Assembly: GCF_003286085.1 (NCBI RefSeq)
Contig: NW_020825321.1
Location: forward strand, 1,240,001 to 1,304,000
Direction: 5' to 3'
Length of the DNA: 64,000 bases
Source of the DNA: Drosophila persimilis
Lineage: Eukaryota; Arthropoda; Insecta; Diptera; Drosophilidae
Of this stretch, positions 10,776 through 22,086 are shown one piece after another. Position 1 is the stretch's first letter. Every line of letters begins with the position of its first letter. A program made the translations under genes and the position numbers. Under the pieces are notes generated by a model. It ran no database searches, had not been told where the DNA came from, and saw nothing but the letters and a program-made list of their open reading frames with translations.

Positions 10776-12150
10776 TTATTGTTGGATGGAACTACGGGCT
10801 TCTACTGGCAGGAGAACGACCTTTACAGCCGGTCTCTTTAGGGTACCGCGGGCAGTAAGGATATCCACCACACGGACCCTGTCGTCGGCACCGGTATACA
10901 CGGAAGTTATCCTTCCGAGCCGCCATTCGTTGGACGGCAGGTTATCCTTTTTGATGACCACCATATCGCCAATCTGCAGATTTGGCGTCGGCGTCTGCCA
11001 CTTAGTCCGCTTGTGGAGCTCCTTGAGGTATTCCTCCTTCCACCTTTGACAGAACTGTTGGTTGAGGGCCTTCAAATGCTGCCACCGATTGAGGATCGAA
11101 TTAAGGTTCCCCTTTATTTCGGGCTCAGCCGTACTCATTAAGGGTCCCCCAATAAGGAAGTGCCCGGGAGTGAGGGCTAGCAGCTCCGTCGGATCATCGG
11201 ACATCGGTGAGAGCGGCCTGGAATTGAGGCACGCTTCAATCTTCGCGAGCAGCGTAGTAAGCTCCTCAAAGCTCCTCCTTGTAGAAGAGAGTTTTGAAAC
11301 TCTTCACTCCGGCTTCCCATAGACCTCCCATATGTGGAGCTCCTGGTGGGATGAAGCGCCACGAAACCCGCTGATGGCGCATCAGTCACCGAGTCCTTAA
11401 ACGCGTCAAGGAAGTTACTGGAAAGCAGGGTTGCTGCACCAACGAAAGTTTTTCCATTATCTGAATGGATACGCTGTGGACATCCGCCTTGCGACGTACC
11501 GAGCGAAAGCGGCGAGAAATTTTTCTGTGGTGAGGTCGGACGTGGATTCTAAATGTATCGCCTTTGTGGAAAAGCACACGAATACGCACACATACCCCTT
11601 CGTGATCAGACATGCTCTCCCTGTATAGTTCCGTATTTCGAAAGGACCCGCGTAATCAAACCCTGTATGCGTAAACGGTCTGGAAAAGGACGACCGCTCG
11701 GTTAGAAGATCTCCCATCATTTGGGTTTGCAACCTCCTTTTGTGAATCACGCAGACCTTGCAGGAATTCACAACCCCCTTCATAAGCCTTTGAACCTTTG
11801 GAATCCAATACTTTGATCGAATGAGGCGCACCATCAATTGGTTGCCGCCATGAACAGTTATCCGGTGTGTGAATTGCGCGAGAAGGCGAGACAATCGACA
11901 ATTGTATGGGAGAATGATTGGATGTCGTTCGTCGTATCTTAGCACTTCAGAGCCTGCGATACGGCCGCATGCTCTGATCAACCCATGGCGGTCTAGGAAA
12001 GGGTTCATGTTCAGGATAGAACTTGACCGTGGCGTTGGCCGCTTACCGCTTAGGTAGCGATACTCCTCGGGGTATTCTCTACGCTGCGTCTCTAGGATAA
12101 GAGTTTTTTCAGCTTCGGTAATTTCGCCGCTCGTAAGATGGCCCTTTTGC
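10776..12150 (-). pseudogene. BEL/Pao integrase
   Basis: Frame 11,457-12,008 has the H-H-C-C zinc-binding region (THRITVHGG... CKVCVIHKR) and the first catalytic Asp in HTGFDYAGPF. The second Asp (SDNGKTFVGA) is readable near 11,450 in a shifted frame, and the catalytic Glu (GLWEAGVKSFKT) at about 11,300 in another. The C-terminal domain is at 10,776-11,204 (TPGHFLIGGPL, RLGRITSVYTGADDRVRVV) and ends at a stop. All catalytic acids survive but at least two frameshifts kill the protein. Confidence 0.85.
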
Positions 12151-12157
12151 GCGGTGG

Positions 12158-12979
12158 CTAACTTCCGGCAGCGCTTGGTAAAGCGCAGGATATATGTTCG
12201 GACTCGTAGAGCTCTCTCCAGATTGGAGAATCGTTCGAGGAAGGTTGGGCTGGGTCGAGTGCGAAATGGGCCTTTACAGTTCGCTGCTCTAAGGTCATAA
12301 CGGGGGAGTTACTAACTGGTGCCGGCCATTGATCTCGGCCGCTCTGCAGCCAAGTTGGTCCGTGCCACCAGAGTTGGTTATCTACCAACTCCTGTAACGG
12401 CACGCCTCTGCTGGCTAAATCCGCGGGGTTCTGTTCGGATGGAACGTGGCACCACTTCTCAATATCGGTCGCTTGAGATATCCTAGTCACTCGGTTGGCC
12501 ACGAACGTGGTCCAGTGACACGCGGGCTTTGCCAGCCAGGAGAGGACTATGGTGGAATCGGTCCAGCAATAGCAGCTCGTACTTGCTGTTGAAATATTCG
12601 GCAGGATAGCCGCCGCCATTTCGGACAAAAGCACTGCCCCGCAAAGCTCTAACCGGGGGAGCGACACGGTTTTCACGGGTGCGACTCGCGTTTTCGCTGT
12701 GAGAAGCTGCACCTCTACCAAACGGTCAACCTCAATGCGCACGTAGATGGCGGCACCGTAAGCCTTCTCGGATGCATCGCAGAACCCATGATGTTCGACT
12801 TTTACCGCTGGCCGGGAGCCAACCCATCTTGGAATATGGATTTGGTCGAGATCGGAGTAGCTCCGCAGGAAACTTTGCCAGCGCTGGCGCATCTCGCTTG
12901 GAAGCTCATCGTCCCATCCCAGGTCCTGCAACCAGATTTCTTGCATGAAGATCTTGGACCGGACAATGAATGGGGCCAA
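12158..12979 (-). pseudogene. BEL/Pao RNase H domain
   Basis: One open frame of 274 codons begins in the RT thumb/connection and carries the Pao-type RNase H: HGFCDASEKAYGAAIYV (first Asp), PRLELCGAVLLSEM (Glu), CWTDSTIVLSWL (second Asp). It continues with a WCHVPSEQNPADLASRG block, the typical end of this domain. It is in a different frame from the RT upstream and the integrase downstream. Confidence 0.88.
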
Positions 12980-13050
12980 CCACCCAGCGGGGTCGAACAG
13001 CCTTGCGATCTGGGACAGAACTGCTCGCTTGGTGTATGACGACTCAGGCG

Positions 13051-13587
13051 CTAACTCGGGAGGGATAAAAAAAACTCGTCTGAAGTCGCTTTCCAGCGAA
13101 TCCCGAGAGTCTTAGCCGTGCTCACTTCCTCCATCTCCAGAAAATCGGTGTGGAGAAGATGAGCATTCGGAATTCCTGCCAGGATAGCTTTGTTGTTTGA
13201 AGTCCACTTCCGCAGCGGAAACCCTGCAGAGCTAAGTGCGGCCTGCAACTCGCGGATCGTTAGTCGAGCCCCATCGGTAGAATCTGTTCCGGCTAGGACA
13301 TCGTCGACATACATGAATGACCGGATAATGCGACTCGCTTTCGGAAATCTGGACTGGACGTCGCTTGCTAGCTGTTGCAACACTCGGATGGCAAAAAAAG
13401 GAGCGCAATTGACTCCGAAGGTTACGGTCTTATGTTCATAGTCGCGGATATGTCCCTCCTTGTTTCGAAATAATATTCGCTGGAAAGGGGTGTGTTTCGG
13501 GTAAACCCAAATTTGGCGATACATTTTGGTGATGTCCGCGTGGAAAACGTACCGGAAATAACGCCACTTTAGGATCTGGAGGGTCAA
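13051..13587 (-). pseudogene. BEL/Pao reverse transcriptase core
   Basis: A 178-codon frame carries RT motif A (FHADITKMYRQIWV), the ILFR / TFGVNCAPFFAIRVLQQLA block and the catalytic YVDD box (SFMYVDDVLAG). It overlaps the upstream frame by four bases at 13,584-13,587, which marks a frameshift rather than a designed overlap, because RT is cut in the middle. Upstream RT fingers are in the 13,584-14,930 frame. Confidence 0.88.
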
Positions 13588-14930
13588 GTCCGATTGGAGG
13601 ACCGGGCCGGCGTGCAGAAGATCACATCGTTGGTCGACGGGCTGGATGCGTTAAATACCACGCGGACCTTCGTGGTAGTGCTCTCAGGCTTGAAGACAGC
13701 GTGGTGCGGAAGGTAGTAGGTTGAGGACCCATGAGTCGGAGGAACTTCTGTCATGTGTTCAAGCTCTAGGTATTCTTGGATCAAGGTGTCGTACTGCTCC
13801 TGTAGGGGACTGTTTCTTTTCAAGCGATTTTCGTTTCTTAGGAACTGGGCCAGCGCGGTTGCCCTTGAATACCCCAGATCTGATCCGAGATGATCTGGGT
13901 CGCGAAACGGTAACGTGACGACGTATTTCCCGCTTGGCGTTCTTGACGTAGTTCGGAGGAAATTTCTTTCGCAGTACGAATCCGACTCGCTTTCTATTTT
14001 AGTAGGAATGTCCTCCACCTCCCAACACTTTGTGAGGAGTTTGTCTAACGGAGTCTCTAGCTCGGTGGAAATTTGCGTGGAGAAGGATGCGACCCTGCCT
14101 TGTACCGTGTTTGGCACTGGGCCTGTAAGAACCCATCCGAAAATGGTTTCCTGTCCGAGGAGAGATCCACAGATGTTCGTCTGTGAGCCGCTCAAGAGGA
14201 TGGATGGAAGGATGTCGGCACCAATCAGGACATCTATTTGTGAGCTTTCGTAAAATGTCGGGTCTGCCCATGGCAGGTTCGGCAAGTCTCGTAACGAGTG
14301 TTGCGGGATCGGATGGGAGGGAAGGCTGCCTAATAGTTCCGGCAGGACATAGGCTGTGGCGTCCAAGTGTAAGCCCGGCTTAGTCGGGGAGCGGATGGAA
14401 AAATGGCAGAGCTTCTTGGACTGAGCGGATATTGTCTGATTGAGGCCCGAGACTTGTGCCTGGGCGAGTCGGAATGGCAACTTAATGATCTGGAAGAGAC
14501 GTTCCGTAACGCACGTCGCCTCGGAACCCGGGTCGATTAGAGCGCGGGCGCGAAAATGTGTCCCCAAGTGGCAAATATTAATAATAGCCGTGCCCAGGAG
14601 TACCGCCCTTGTGCCGGAGGCGATATAGTTCTGAACGTTAGGCTGAGCTTCGGCAGGAGTCGGAAGTGGTACGGAATTGGGCACGGATTGGCCGGAAACT
14701 GGAGTGCCACGGTGCAGCAGCGTATGATGCCGGTCTCCACACGTGTTGCAGTTGTGGGCGCTTTGGCATTCACGAATCTGGTGACCTCTTGCGAAACAGT
14801 TTAAGCAAAGCATTTTTTGCTTAATATAGCTGGAGCGAGCATCAGGTCTCATCTGAAGGAATTGAGGGCATACCCGGATCGGATGGTTATCTTTGAAGCA
14901 AAGATCACACGTTCTCCGCTTCGGATCCAC
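13584..14930 (-). pseudogene. BEL/Pao zinc knuckles, protease and RT fingers
   Basis: A 448-codon frame: BEL knuckles at residues ~8-70 (CDLCFKDNHPIRVC, CLNCFARGHQIREC, CNTCGDRHHTLLH), aspartic protease around residues 105-270 (ALIDPGSEATCV active site, LIGADILPSIL, FGWVLTG), then the linker and RT entry (YLPHHAVFKPESTTTKVRVVFNAS, residues ~415-440). The upstream gag end is separated from it by a stop near 15,085 and a frame change near 14,930. The frame is truncated within RT by the frameshift at 13,587. Confidence 0.85.
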
Positions 14931-15084
14931 AGTTGTTCCGAACGAGTGAACCCGCCTTGCCCTTTGAACTCTCTGACATGGGTAGACTCGCCCTGGAGTG
15001 GGCCTGAGTCTCCATGCCTGGATGGCCGTCCTCGGTCACCTCGAGAGACAGGTACCGCTCCGCCAGGAACTGGTCCATAGCGTG

Positions 15085-16142
15085 CTAGCTGGGAATTTCG
15101 AACTTGTGTGTCATGGACTGCTCCCAAAGCTCCAAAGTCGCTTTCGGCAACTTCGCGGATATGAGGTACACTAACACTCCGTCAGCGAAAATGCTGTCTG
15201 TGGAGACCTCGGAGTGGTTGAGTGTCGTAAGGCACTTGTGTACGGCCCTCTGAAGCTCTTTTAGCGCTGCAGCTAACTCGGTGCGGATTTGGGGCAGACT
15301 GAAAAGGATCTTCAGCTGGGCTTTGAGTATCAGCCTCTTGTTCTGGAAACGCTCACGGAGGGCGCTCCATGCGGATGCGAACCCTTCGTTCGTGAGTAGA
15401 GCCTGTGCCACTATGTCGTGGGCTTCACCGCTTGTTTTTTTGTTGAGGTGGAACAGTTTTTCTACTGGAGCCAACCTCGGGTTCTCTATATATATGGCGG
15501 TGAACAGGTCTCGGAACGTGGGCCACTGCTGGTAGTCCCCACTGAAAACTTCAGTGTCACATGGAGGAAGACGGCAACCGCCGGAAGTCGGCACTTGAAT
15601 GGCCAGTTGAGGGGTGTGAGGGACAGTCGGGGGTGCGAGCTGATCGTTCAGTTCGGCAAGGCATTGCGCGTAGACCACGTAGCAGTCATCGTACATCCCC
15701 AGGACTTCAGCTACCCCCTGTGGATCTACTTCCGTTATCGCCTCCACACAGGTCTCGAACTCCGCGTCCACCTTCGCCCACAGGCTTCGGAGTTGATCTC
15801 GATGGACTTGCGAGAGTGAGCGGGTTGGTGTGCTAGCATCAGGAGCGCTGAGTTTCTGGTCGAAGCGTGTCAGTCTGCTTGCAGCCAAGGCAAACTTAGA
15901 GCGGAATTGGCGGCCGATTGGGCCATAGTGCTCAGAACCGTGCGAGGGACTCCCGAGGGGAGCAACAAGGCCTCAAAGGCATGTGGTGTGTGAGCCCTGG
16001 ATGTGGTCGGACCTTGCTCAGCTGGGGCCAAACGGGAAGGTGTGGGCGTAGTGATTGAGCCGTTGGAGCTGGGTGGATGGGTCAAACTCAGCGAACTCAC
16101 CTGCTTAAACTTCTTGCGAGATTTCTTCTCACCAGTGGGCAT
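15085..16142 (-). pseudogene. BEL/Pao gag
   Basis: The probable start is the ATG at 16,142 (MPTGEKKSRKKFKQ), a basic, Ser/Pro-rich N-terminus. After about 85 codons the frame shifts near 15,895, and gag proper continues in 15,085-15,888 with the DUF1759-like core (FSGDYQQWPTFRDLFTAIY, FHLNKKTSGEAHDIVAQ, AWSALRERFQNKRLI) that is diagnostic of BEL/Pao gag. It stops at 15,085, about 50 codons before the zinc-knuckle frame. A small indel explains the first shift. Confidence 0.82.
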
Positions 16143-17294
16143 GGTTGGCTGATGGATTTGCGATAACGCGTATCAGAGTCGCAAAGCAGGTGAGCGGAAA
16201 TGGAGAAGTGGAAGTTTTGAACGACGAACCGTGGATATGTGGTCTTGGCGGAATTTATCGCGAGTATTTATATAGTAGAAGTCGGGCACCGTTGCCGGAA
16301 TATATAAGTATAAAATACTACGATCAAATAAAAAAATGTCCAACCAAGAGCGACTAATGAGCACTTATATTGATGGACAAGGTACCCCTATATAGAGTCG
16401 GTTGCAAAACGAATGTTGAAGACAATATACCCTCGAAGTGCAGGGTAGCGCGTCACTTGGCGTTCCGTTACGGTCAAGCGCAGTACCGAAAAATATTCTC
16501 CCACCAACAACAACGCAAGCAAACGGTGAAAGCGAAAGCGAAATGGAAAACAAAACGAATGCACCGCTGCTGCTGCTTGTATGTGTGTGCGTATGGATGT
16601 AAGTGCTATGTACCGTGGCTTGGGTTGACGAACCAACCTTTTGACGAGATGTAAAACAACGGTTAAAACGGTGGATAACCGTTTTATATACAATATGTAT
16701 AATTTAAAATGCGTACGTATGTATTTATATGTAAGATAAATACATATGTTGTGCCGTATGTATGGATCGTGTCTTATTTTTGCTGGCAATATCATTAGTT
16801 AAATACGGAGACGCAGTGATTTATTTTATTTATTCATAAAACCGAAACACTATGGAACGTTGTGCATGGAAAGAAAAACAACAAAGTAATTGCAAGAATA
16901 TGAATTTATGATTGTTGTCAGCCGCTTGGATTGCGTTGCGATGTGTACATGTGCTTGTATGCATGTGCATATGTCAGCAACCAAAGCTCAGCGGGTAGCT
17001 GGGAGAGGTAGGAATATATATACTGGATCGGAGGTTGACCGCAGGAGCTTGCTCGGATCAAATTAAACCTTTGGAGAAGTAGGTGGCCACAACCGTTGGC
17101 AGAACGAAGTATGGTTTAATTTGGAACTAGAGCGAGAAATGAATACATATGTATGTACATATGCCACGGGAACTCGGACCGGGATGGAATACTCGCACAA
17201 AATCACTGCACAAGTGTTTGGCTTACTTATCTTGAACTTGGAGCGATCCGCCGATGCTGGCTGGGGTAAGCTTCTCCTTATGGGGAAGGCGAAG
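16143..17294 (-). other. Leader of the BEL/Pao element
   Basis: 1.15 kb lies between the primer site and the gag start. No coding domain is seen. It holds A/T-rich stretches and short runs such as 'atgtatgtacatatg' but no array that I can define. Confidence 0.6.
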
Positions 17295-17312
17295 ATCCGG
17301 CTCGAAGGACCA
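17295..17312 (-). other. Primer binding site, tRNA-Tyr type
   Basis: The plus strand here (atccggctcgaaggacca) is the 3' end of tRNA-Tyr including CCA, as I recall that tRNA from its CCTTCGA acceptor stem. On the minus strand it gives the complementary primer site starting TGGTCCTTCGAG one base after the LTR end at 17,314. Position and CCA match are direct; tRNA identity is from knowledge. Confidence 0.85.
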
Positions 17313-17313
17313 A

Positions 17314-17648
17314 TGTTTGTAGGGGGCGGACGTGAAGCTCAAGTCTCCAACGACGATATGGATGATGAAGTGAAACCTCCTGTAGCCGTCGCAAGGAAAG
17401 AAAATGCCGTGGTGATTTGTGGTAAATGGGTATTATTTATTTCGGGGGGTCGCGCGGTCCTGCGTTTGAAACGGGGGTTGAAACGTCACTACTTAACTCT
17501 ATGCCTTATGGTGATTTTTCTGCCGTGAGCGCCGTGTGGATCGTGGATTGTGGATCCGAGCGCCCCTCCGAGCGCGCGAGAGCGAGCCGGGACCGAGGCG
17601 CGCGGAGCCGGCACAGTGCGCGGAAACTGTCTACTGCTGGCCTGAACA
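17314..17648 (-). repeat. 5' LTR of the BEL/Pao element
   Basis: 335 bp, TGTT...AACA, near-identical to the solo LTR at 3,784-4,118 (differences at about 17,382, 17,391, 17,397 and 17,414). The primer site lies one base to its left and the host roo-like element resumes on its right with the same CTTGG as at 4,119. It is therefore the 5' LTR of the minus-strand element. Confidence 0.92.
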
Positions 17649-20060
17649 CTTGGTACGTTTAAGCTCTCTGTATCGAGTGCCTGAGCTGGCTGATCAGCTA
17701 TTATCTGTGGTAATGCGAAAGCTTAAATTCTTTGCGTAAAACCATTGTGAAGGGATTTCATGAGCACATTTACTCGTGCTCTGCTGGTCTTTGATTGACC
17801 TCCAATTCCTTCGATCCGTAATGTTGTGTCTTTTAGTTTGAATGACAAAATTGATGCCATTCGTTCAGAGATCAAGTTTATCTGTGATCCTGAATCTAGC
17901 AGTGCTCTGAAGTTAGCAGCCTGCCCGTTGTTGGCTTCTGCTGCCACCTTTGCTGTGGCCAGTAGATTGTAACTGTTGTTACTTGCTGCACCAACCGTCG
18001 GGCCTCTTGATTCTGTAGCTGCACCCGATGCTGTTTCCAAATGTAGCATCGTGTTGTGCTTGTTGTCACAATTGAAGCAGTTTCGACCTGGGCATGCGTT
18101 TGTTTTGTGATTTGTTCTAAAGCAATTAACGCACATTTTTTGTTTTTGTACCCAATTCAGTCGTTCTGAAGGAGATTTGGACGAAATTCTTCGAATGTCC
18201 GTTGAGCTTCTCAATGATTGCTCATACAAGGCCTTATTTGTAACATCCAGTTTGTTTCTGATAATGGCAATCAATATTGGATCCCATGTAGATATATTGA
18301 TGCCTAATCCCTTGAGTGATGCAAGGGACTCTATGGTTGTTATGTACAACTCTTTTAATGACTTGGGATCGTCATTAATTGTTTGATGATTGAGGAAGCG
18401 GTTCAGTACTGTATTCGAAACATCTCTGGGATTGTTGTATGCGTTAACTAGTATTTCCCAAGCGCCTTCATGATTTTCTTTCTTTAGATCGATATGTCGA
18501 ATCAATCTTTCTGCCTCGCCGGTAACGGTGGTTTTAAGATACCACATCTTGTTCACCGTAGGCATGTTGGTTTCATGCATGAGAACAGATCGAAGAACTG
18601 GGTCGATTTGAATAAATCCCCATCAAACTTTGAGATGCTGCTGCGTGGAAGCTGCACGTTATCCGTGTTTGGTGTGGCTGATTTTGCCCATGCTTTTTGG
18701 ACCTTACTTTCCAGTGTTAGGTAGGATACCATGTCCTCCTTCCACTGCGTCCTCGTATTCCTCATGAATTGTGAAGTGGACTTCCTGTGCTTGAGTCCAT
18801 AGTGATTTTATCAAATCACTTGATGTGCGTCCTTTCACTTCCGAAAGTTGTTTCAGATTGCGTTTAACGGACTCTACTATGGCCTTTTATCGGCGACATA
18901 GTGAAAGCAATTTGCTGTAATCCTTCGAGGACTTCTGGATCAGATCGCTTTCTTTGGGACCTACTGGAGGTTTCTCATGCTTTTCTTTAGGGACGATTCG
19001 ACGTTCCCTACGAGCACTAGACGTTTGCGATATCTTATCAATGCATTCGGTAAAATTCGTAATGTATTGTTTACATGTTGTACGTAAGTCTTCACAGAAT
19101 TTTACGTATTCATCCGTTTTGTCTGTATCGCGAAGCTTGGAGTTTGTGTATCCATTCTATCTGTTTGTACTTATTACTTTTGACCCGTTGGGAGTGTTTT
19201 ATTTGCTTTGCAGCTAGATACGCTCCGAATCGAAACCGTTGTCGGTCAGAAAAGTGATAGTACAGGTGATTTGTTGGATGGAGGGATTTGTGCTGTTTCC
19301 AATCTATGGAACGCACGAAACAACAAAAATTGATTGCCTCGGTGGTAATCGAATTCTATAGCTGTCTTTCTGTTGGCTGATAACCTGAATATGTCAGATT
19401 TGCCAAAGTGATACTCATTGGTAGGAGATGTTACCGTAAGTGTATGGCCGGATGCCAAATTTTTATTGAATATGTCTTGTTGACTGCTTCAATCTGATGT
19501 CCAAATCGAATCCTTTCACTGTAGCTTGTCTGACAGTTTGAAAGGATGACCAATGTCGGGGTCAGCAAATGTTAATGTGTGTGTGTAAGAAGCTGGGTTG
19601 CATACGGAACATAAACCGTCTACAGTTTGGTCGTCGCAACTAGAACTTGAACCAGTTGGACTACGGAGTGGGTATCCTACTCTGGGTGGGTCTGAAGACA
19701 CGGCGACAGCCTTTGATGATTGCGATGGAAGATGAGTGACAGGCAGCTATGGTACTGTTTCTGATACTGACTTTATTAATGAAATTGATTCTTATTTATA
19801 GGTAACAAAAGGTACAAAAGGGATGAGTCTGTAAAAATATATGTTTATGTATTATGGTTAATTTCAATGTCTGGTGGGCAATTGCGACATGGTGATGGTC
19901 AGAAATTGCACCGTTCTCTTCGCCCTCTGCGGAGAGAGTGCATTGTCAGCAGAACTCACTGCAGTGGCTAGTATGTTGTCGTGAGGTTACATGTTAAATA
20001 GAACACTGTGTCACGGTGTCACTGTGTTATGCTGACGGGTATTATAAACTATTAATTAAG
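17649..20060 (-). mobile_element. roo-like BEL/Pao element, gag half and leader (copy 2)
   Basis: Duplicate of 4,119-6,530 at offset 13,530. Only isolated substitutions separate the copies, for example near 18,728 (gatacc against gatgcc) and 19,903 (cagaaatt against cagcaatt). The coding block is at 17,723-18,765; 18,766-20,060 holds no recognisable gene, as in copy 1. Confidence 0.8.
17723..18765 (-). pseudogene. BEL/Pao gag with zinc knuckles and protease start (copy 2)
   Basis: The same broken gag-protease as at 4,193-5,235: 285 codons with the CVNCFRTNHKTNAC knuckle and ALLDSGSQINLIS protease start, and the same frameshift to the upstream gag piece (17,723-18,580 then 18,553-18,765). The second piece differs by one substitution (KEDMVSY against KEDMASY). 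Sharing the disabling frameshift shows that the copies arose by duplication of an already dead element. Confidence 0.8.
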
Positions 20061-22086
20061 CATATTTCTGCAACTGAACAGCATGCTTTCAAAATACACT
20101 TAGAAATACCACTACAATTACTATTTACTAGAAAAGTGTGTAAAGATTAGTAATTTAATAAGAGGAAAAGAAGAAGTGGTGGATATAATATGGTAAAGGG
20201 TATAATACTCCGAGCATAAGACCCTAAACGGTTCATGCGAGAAATAATTCAATCTACAAAGTGGAATGAACAACGGTGTAAATTATCTAGTAGGTCTAAT
20301 AGCAATCGGGAAGTTTATGCGGCTCAACAGATCAGGGCTGTCTATGTCACCACTGATCAAGTTGTGCATCAAAATCACACCAAGCATTTTTCTACGGTTA
20401 ACTAAGGATGGGAGGTTTACTAATAGCAGTCTACTAGAGTAAGATGGGAGTCTCACACCTTCATCCCAGTTTAGGCCCCGCAGAGCAAAGAGTAAAAAGT
20501 TTTTCTGTACTAATTCTATACGGCCCTGGTGTACTTTGTACTGAGAGCACCATACAAAGGAGAGTCTTTGTTATATAGGGGTCGTCAAATTCCTTTGACC
20601 ACCTCTTTATAAACCCAAGCAGGCTCATGGCCTTATTTACCATGGTAGAAATGTGTTCGGAAAACTTTAACTTGGGGTCTAACATAACACCCAGATCATC
20701 CACCAGGGTAATTTTCTCAAGAGAACCACCAAATAGGGTATAGGGAACCAACAAAGGGCTAGAACGATGAAATGTCATAACTTTGCATTTCGAGGCATTA
20801 AGGTGTAACAAGTTTGCACAACACCATGACTGCAAGTTATTGAGATCGGATTGCAAGCGAGAATGAAATGAAATGTCCTTATACTGGACATAGAGTTTAA
20901 CATCATCCGCATTTATAAGTACTCGAGAATATGTTAATAACGAAGGTAAGTCATTAATAAAGAGTGTAAAGAGTAAGGGGCCTAGATGGCTGCCCTGTGG
21001 TACTTCCGAAGACACCTTTACTGGTGAAGTGAAGGAGTTTTTGAAGAGGACTCTTTGAGACCTGAAGCAAAGATAGCTATAAATCCATCTCAGGAGGTTG
21101 GGCGGAAACCCTAAGAGGTCAAGTTTATGTGCTAAAAGGGAATGGTTTACAGAGTCGAATGCTTTACTGAAGTCGGTGTAAATTACATCCGTCTGTAAGT
21201 TACCTTGAAAGCCTTTAATAATGAAAGAGGTAAACTCTAACAAGTTCGTGGTGGTTGGTCGCCGCCTTGTAAATCCATGCTGAGTTGGAGATATAAGTGA
21301 CTTGCAGAGATGTTGCAAGTTGCATTTTAGGAATAGCGGATAACTTTGCTTTACCTCTATAATTTTTTGCATCAGACTTGCTACCTTTTTTATGGAGAGG
21401 AATTATAAACGATTCCTTCCAGATGGGGGGAAGCAAGAAGAATCGATGGACAGGGTGAATAGTTTAAGCAAGGGTCCACACAAAGCCTCGGCGGTGAAAC
21501 ACCGTCTTAACTAGTCGAAGATCATGAAGTAAAGTACATTCATTTAACAAGGGACTGAAAATACCGTTCGACCTCGGTAAACCGTATGGGTACGGATGAC
21601 CAGAGTGGCTTTCCTCAGAATAGGTGGTTTCGAAAAATTTGGTAAAAAGATCGGCAATTGCCTGATCATTATTTGCCGACGTATTACAAAATGATAGCGA
21701 GGATGGGTGTGCGGACATTCTACGCTTACCTTTTAAGAAGCAGTAAAACTTTATAGGGTCCTGAGAAGAACGTATCCTGCATCGAGATAAGTAATTCTTA
21801 TAGCATTGTGCATGAAGAACTGAAAAGTTTGACCGAGCTATTACATAGCGAGAGTGAGAAGTAGGAGAACCAACTTATTAAAATCTTGATTTTAAGTTCT
21901 TTAGACTGCATAACTCTTTAGTTAACCAAGGGGGTTTTCCAGATCTTATCGGACAAGAAAGCGGGACACAAGAATAAAAAAATGTGTCAAGATGTGCAAT
22001 CAGTGCACAAGTATAAAGCAGACCAATCAAAATCCCTAATGAGGTTATTAAGCTTTGCAAGCTCGGCTTTTTGAAAGCAGTACGCG
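20061..22086 (-). mobile_element. CR1-like non-LTR fragment (copy C)
   Basis: Longer relative of copy B. Up to about 20,760 it is the duplicate of copy B; beyond that it continues through the RT and into the end of the endonuclease, where it stops matching copy D (after 'gaaagcag', 22,086). It lacks the poly(A) 3' UTR. It is 5'-truncated and carries several internal deletions relative to D. Confidence 0.82.
20461..22060 (-). pseudogene. CR1-like RT and endonuclease tail (copy C)
   Basis: Frame 20,461-21,372 has RT motif A (YTDFSKAFDSVNHSLL), motif B (SEVPQGSHLGPLLFTLFIND, where D has SGVPQGS) and motif C, where the usual YADD reads NADD (LINADDVKL, 20,902-20,913). Upstream frames at 21,215-21,436 and 21,464-21,718 carry LHKKGSKSDAKNYRG and the linker into the endonuclease; 21,878-22,060 has the GKPPWLTKEL block. 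Deletions near 21,325 and 21,500 break the frame. The changed motif B Gly and motif C Tyr would by themselves impair RT. Confidence 0.8.

Larger units (their letters stand above)
10776..17648 (-). mobile_element. BEL/Pao retrotransposon, 5' LTR to integrase
   Basis: A minus-strand BEL/Pao element has its 5' LTR at 17,314-17,648, primer site, 1.15-kb leader, gag, zinc knuckles, protease, RT, RNase H and integrase in the usual order. Every domain is present but the reading frame changes at least six times. Its 3' LTR is missing: just after the integrase stop at 10,776 the sequence passes into the gag-protease element of 9.3-10.7 kb. The right flank (CTTGG, 17,649) equals that of the solo LTR at 3,784, so this is the same insertion seen in a duplicated locus. 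Confidence 0.88.

Noticed and set aside
16145..17528. Short frames in the BEL leader and LTR
   Set aside because: They overlap the LTR or primer site, have no family resemblance, and the LTR ones recur simply because the LTR is duplicated at 3,784.
9333..17648. LTRs at 9,333 and 17,314 as the two ends of one BEL element
   Set aside because: Their lengths differ (263 against 335 bp), the flanks do not match (GGAGT against CTTGG), and a second zinc-finger/protease module lies between integrase and the left LTR.
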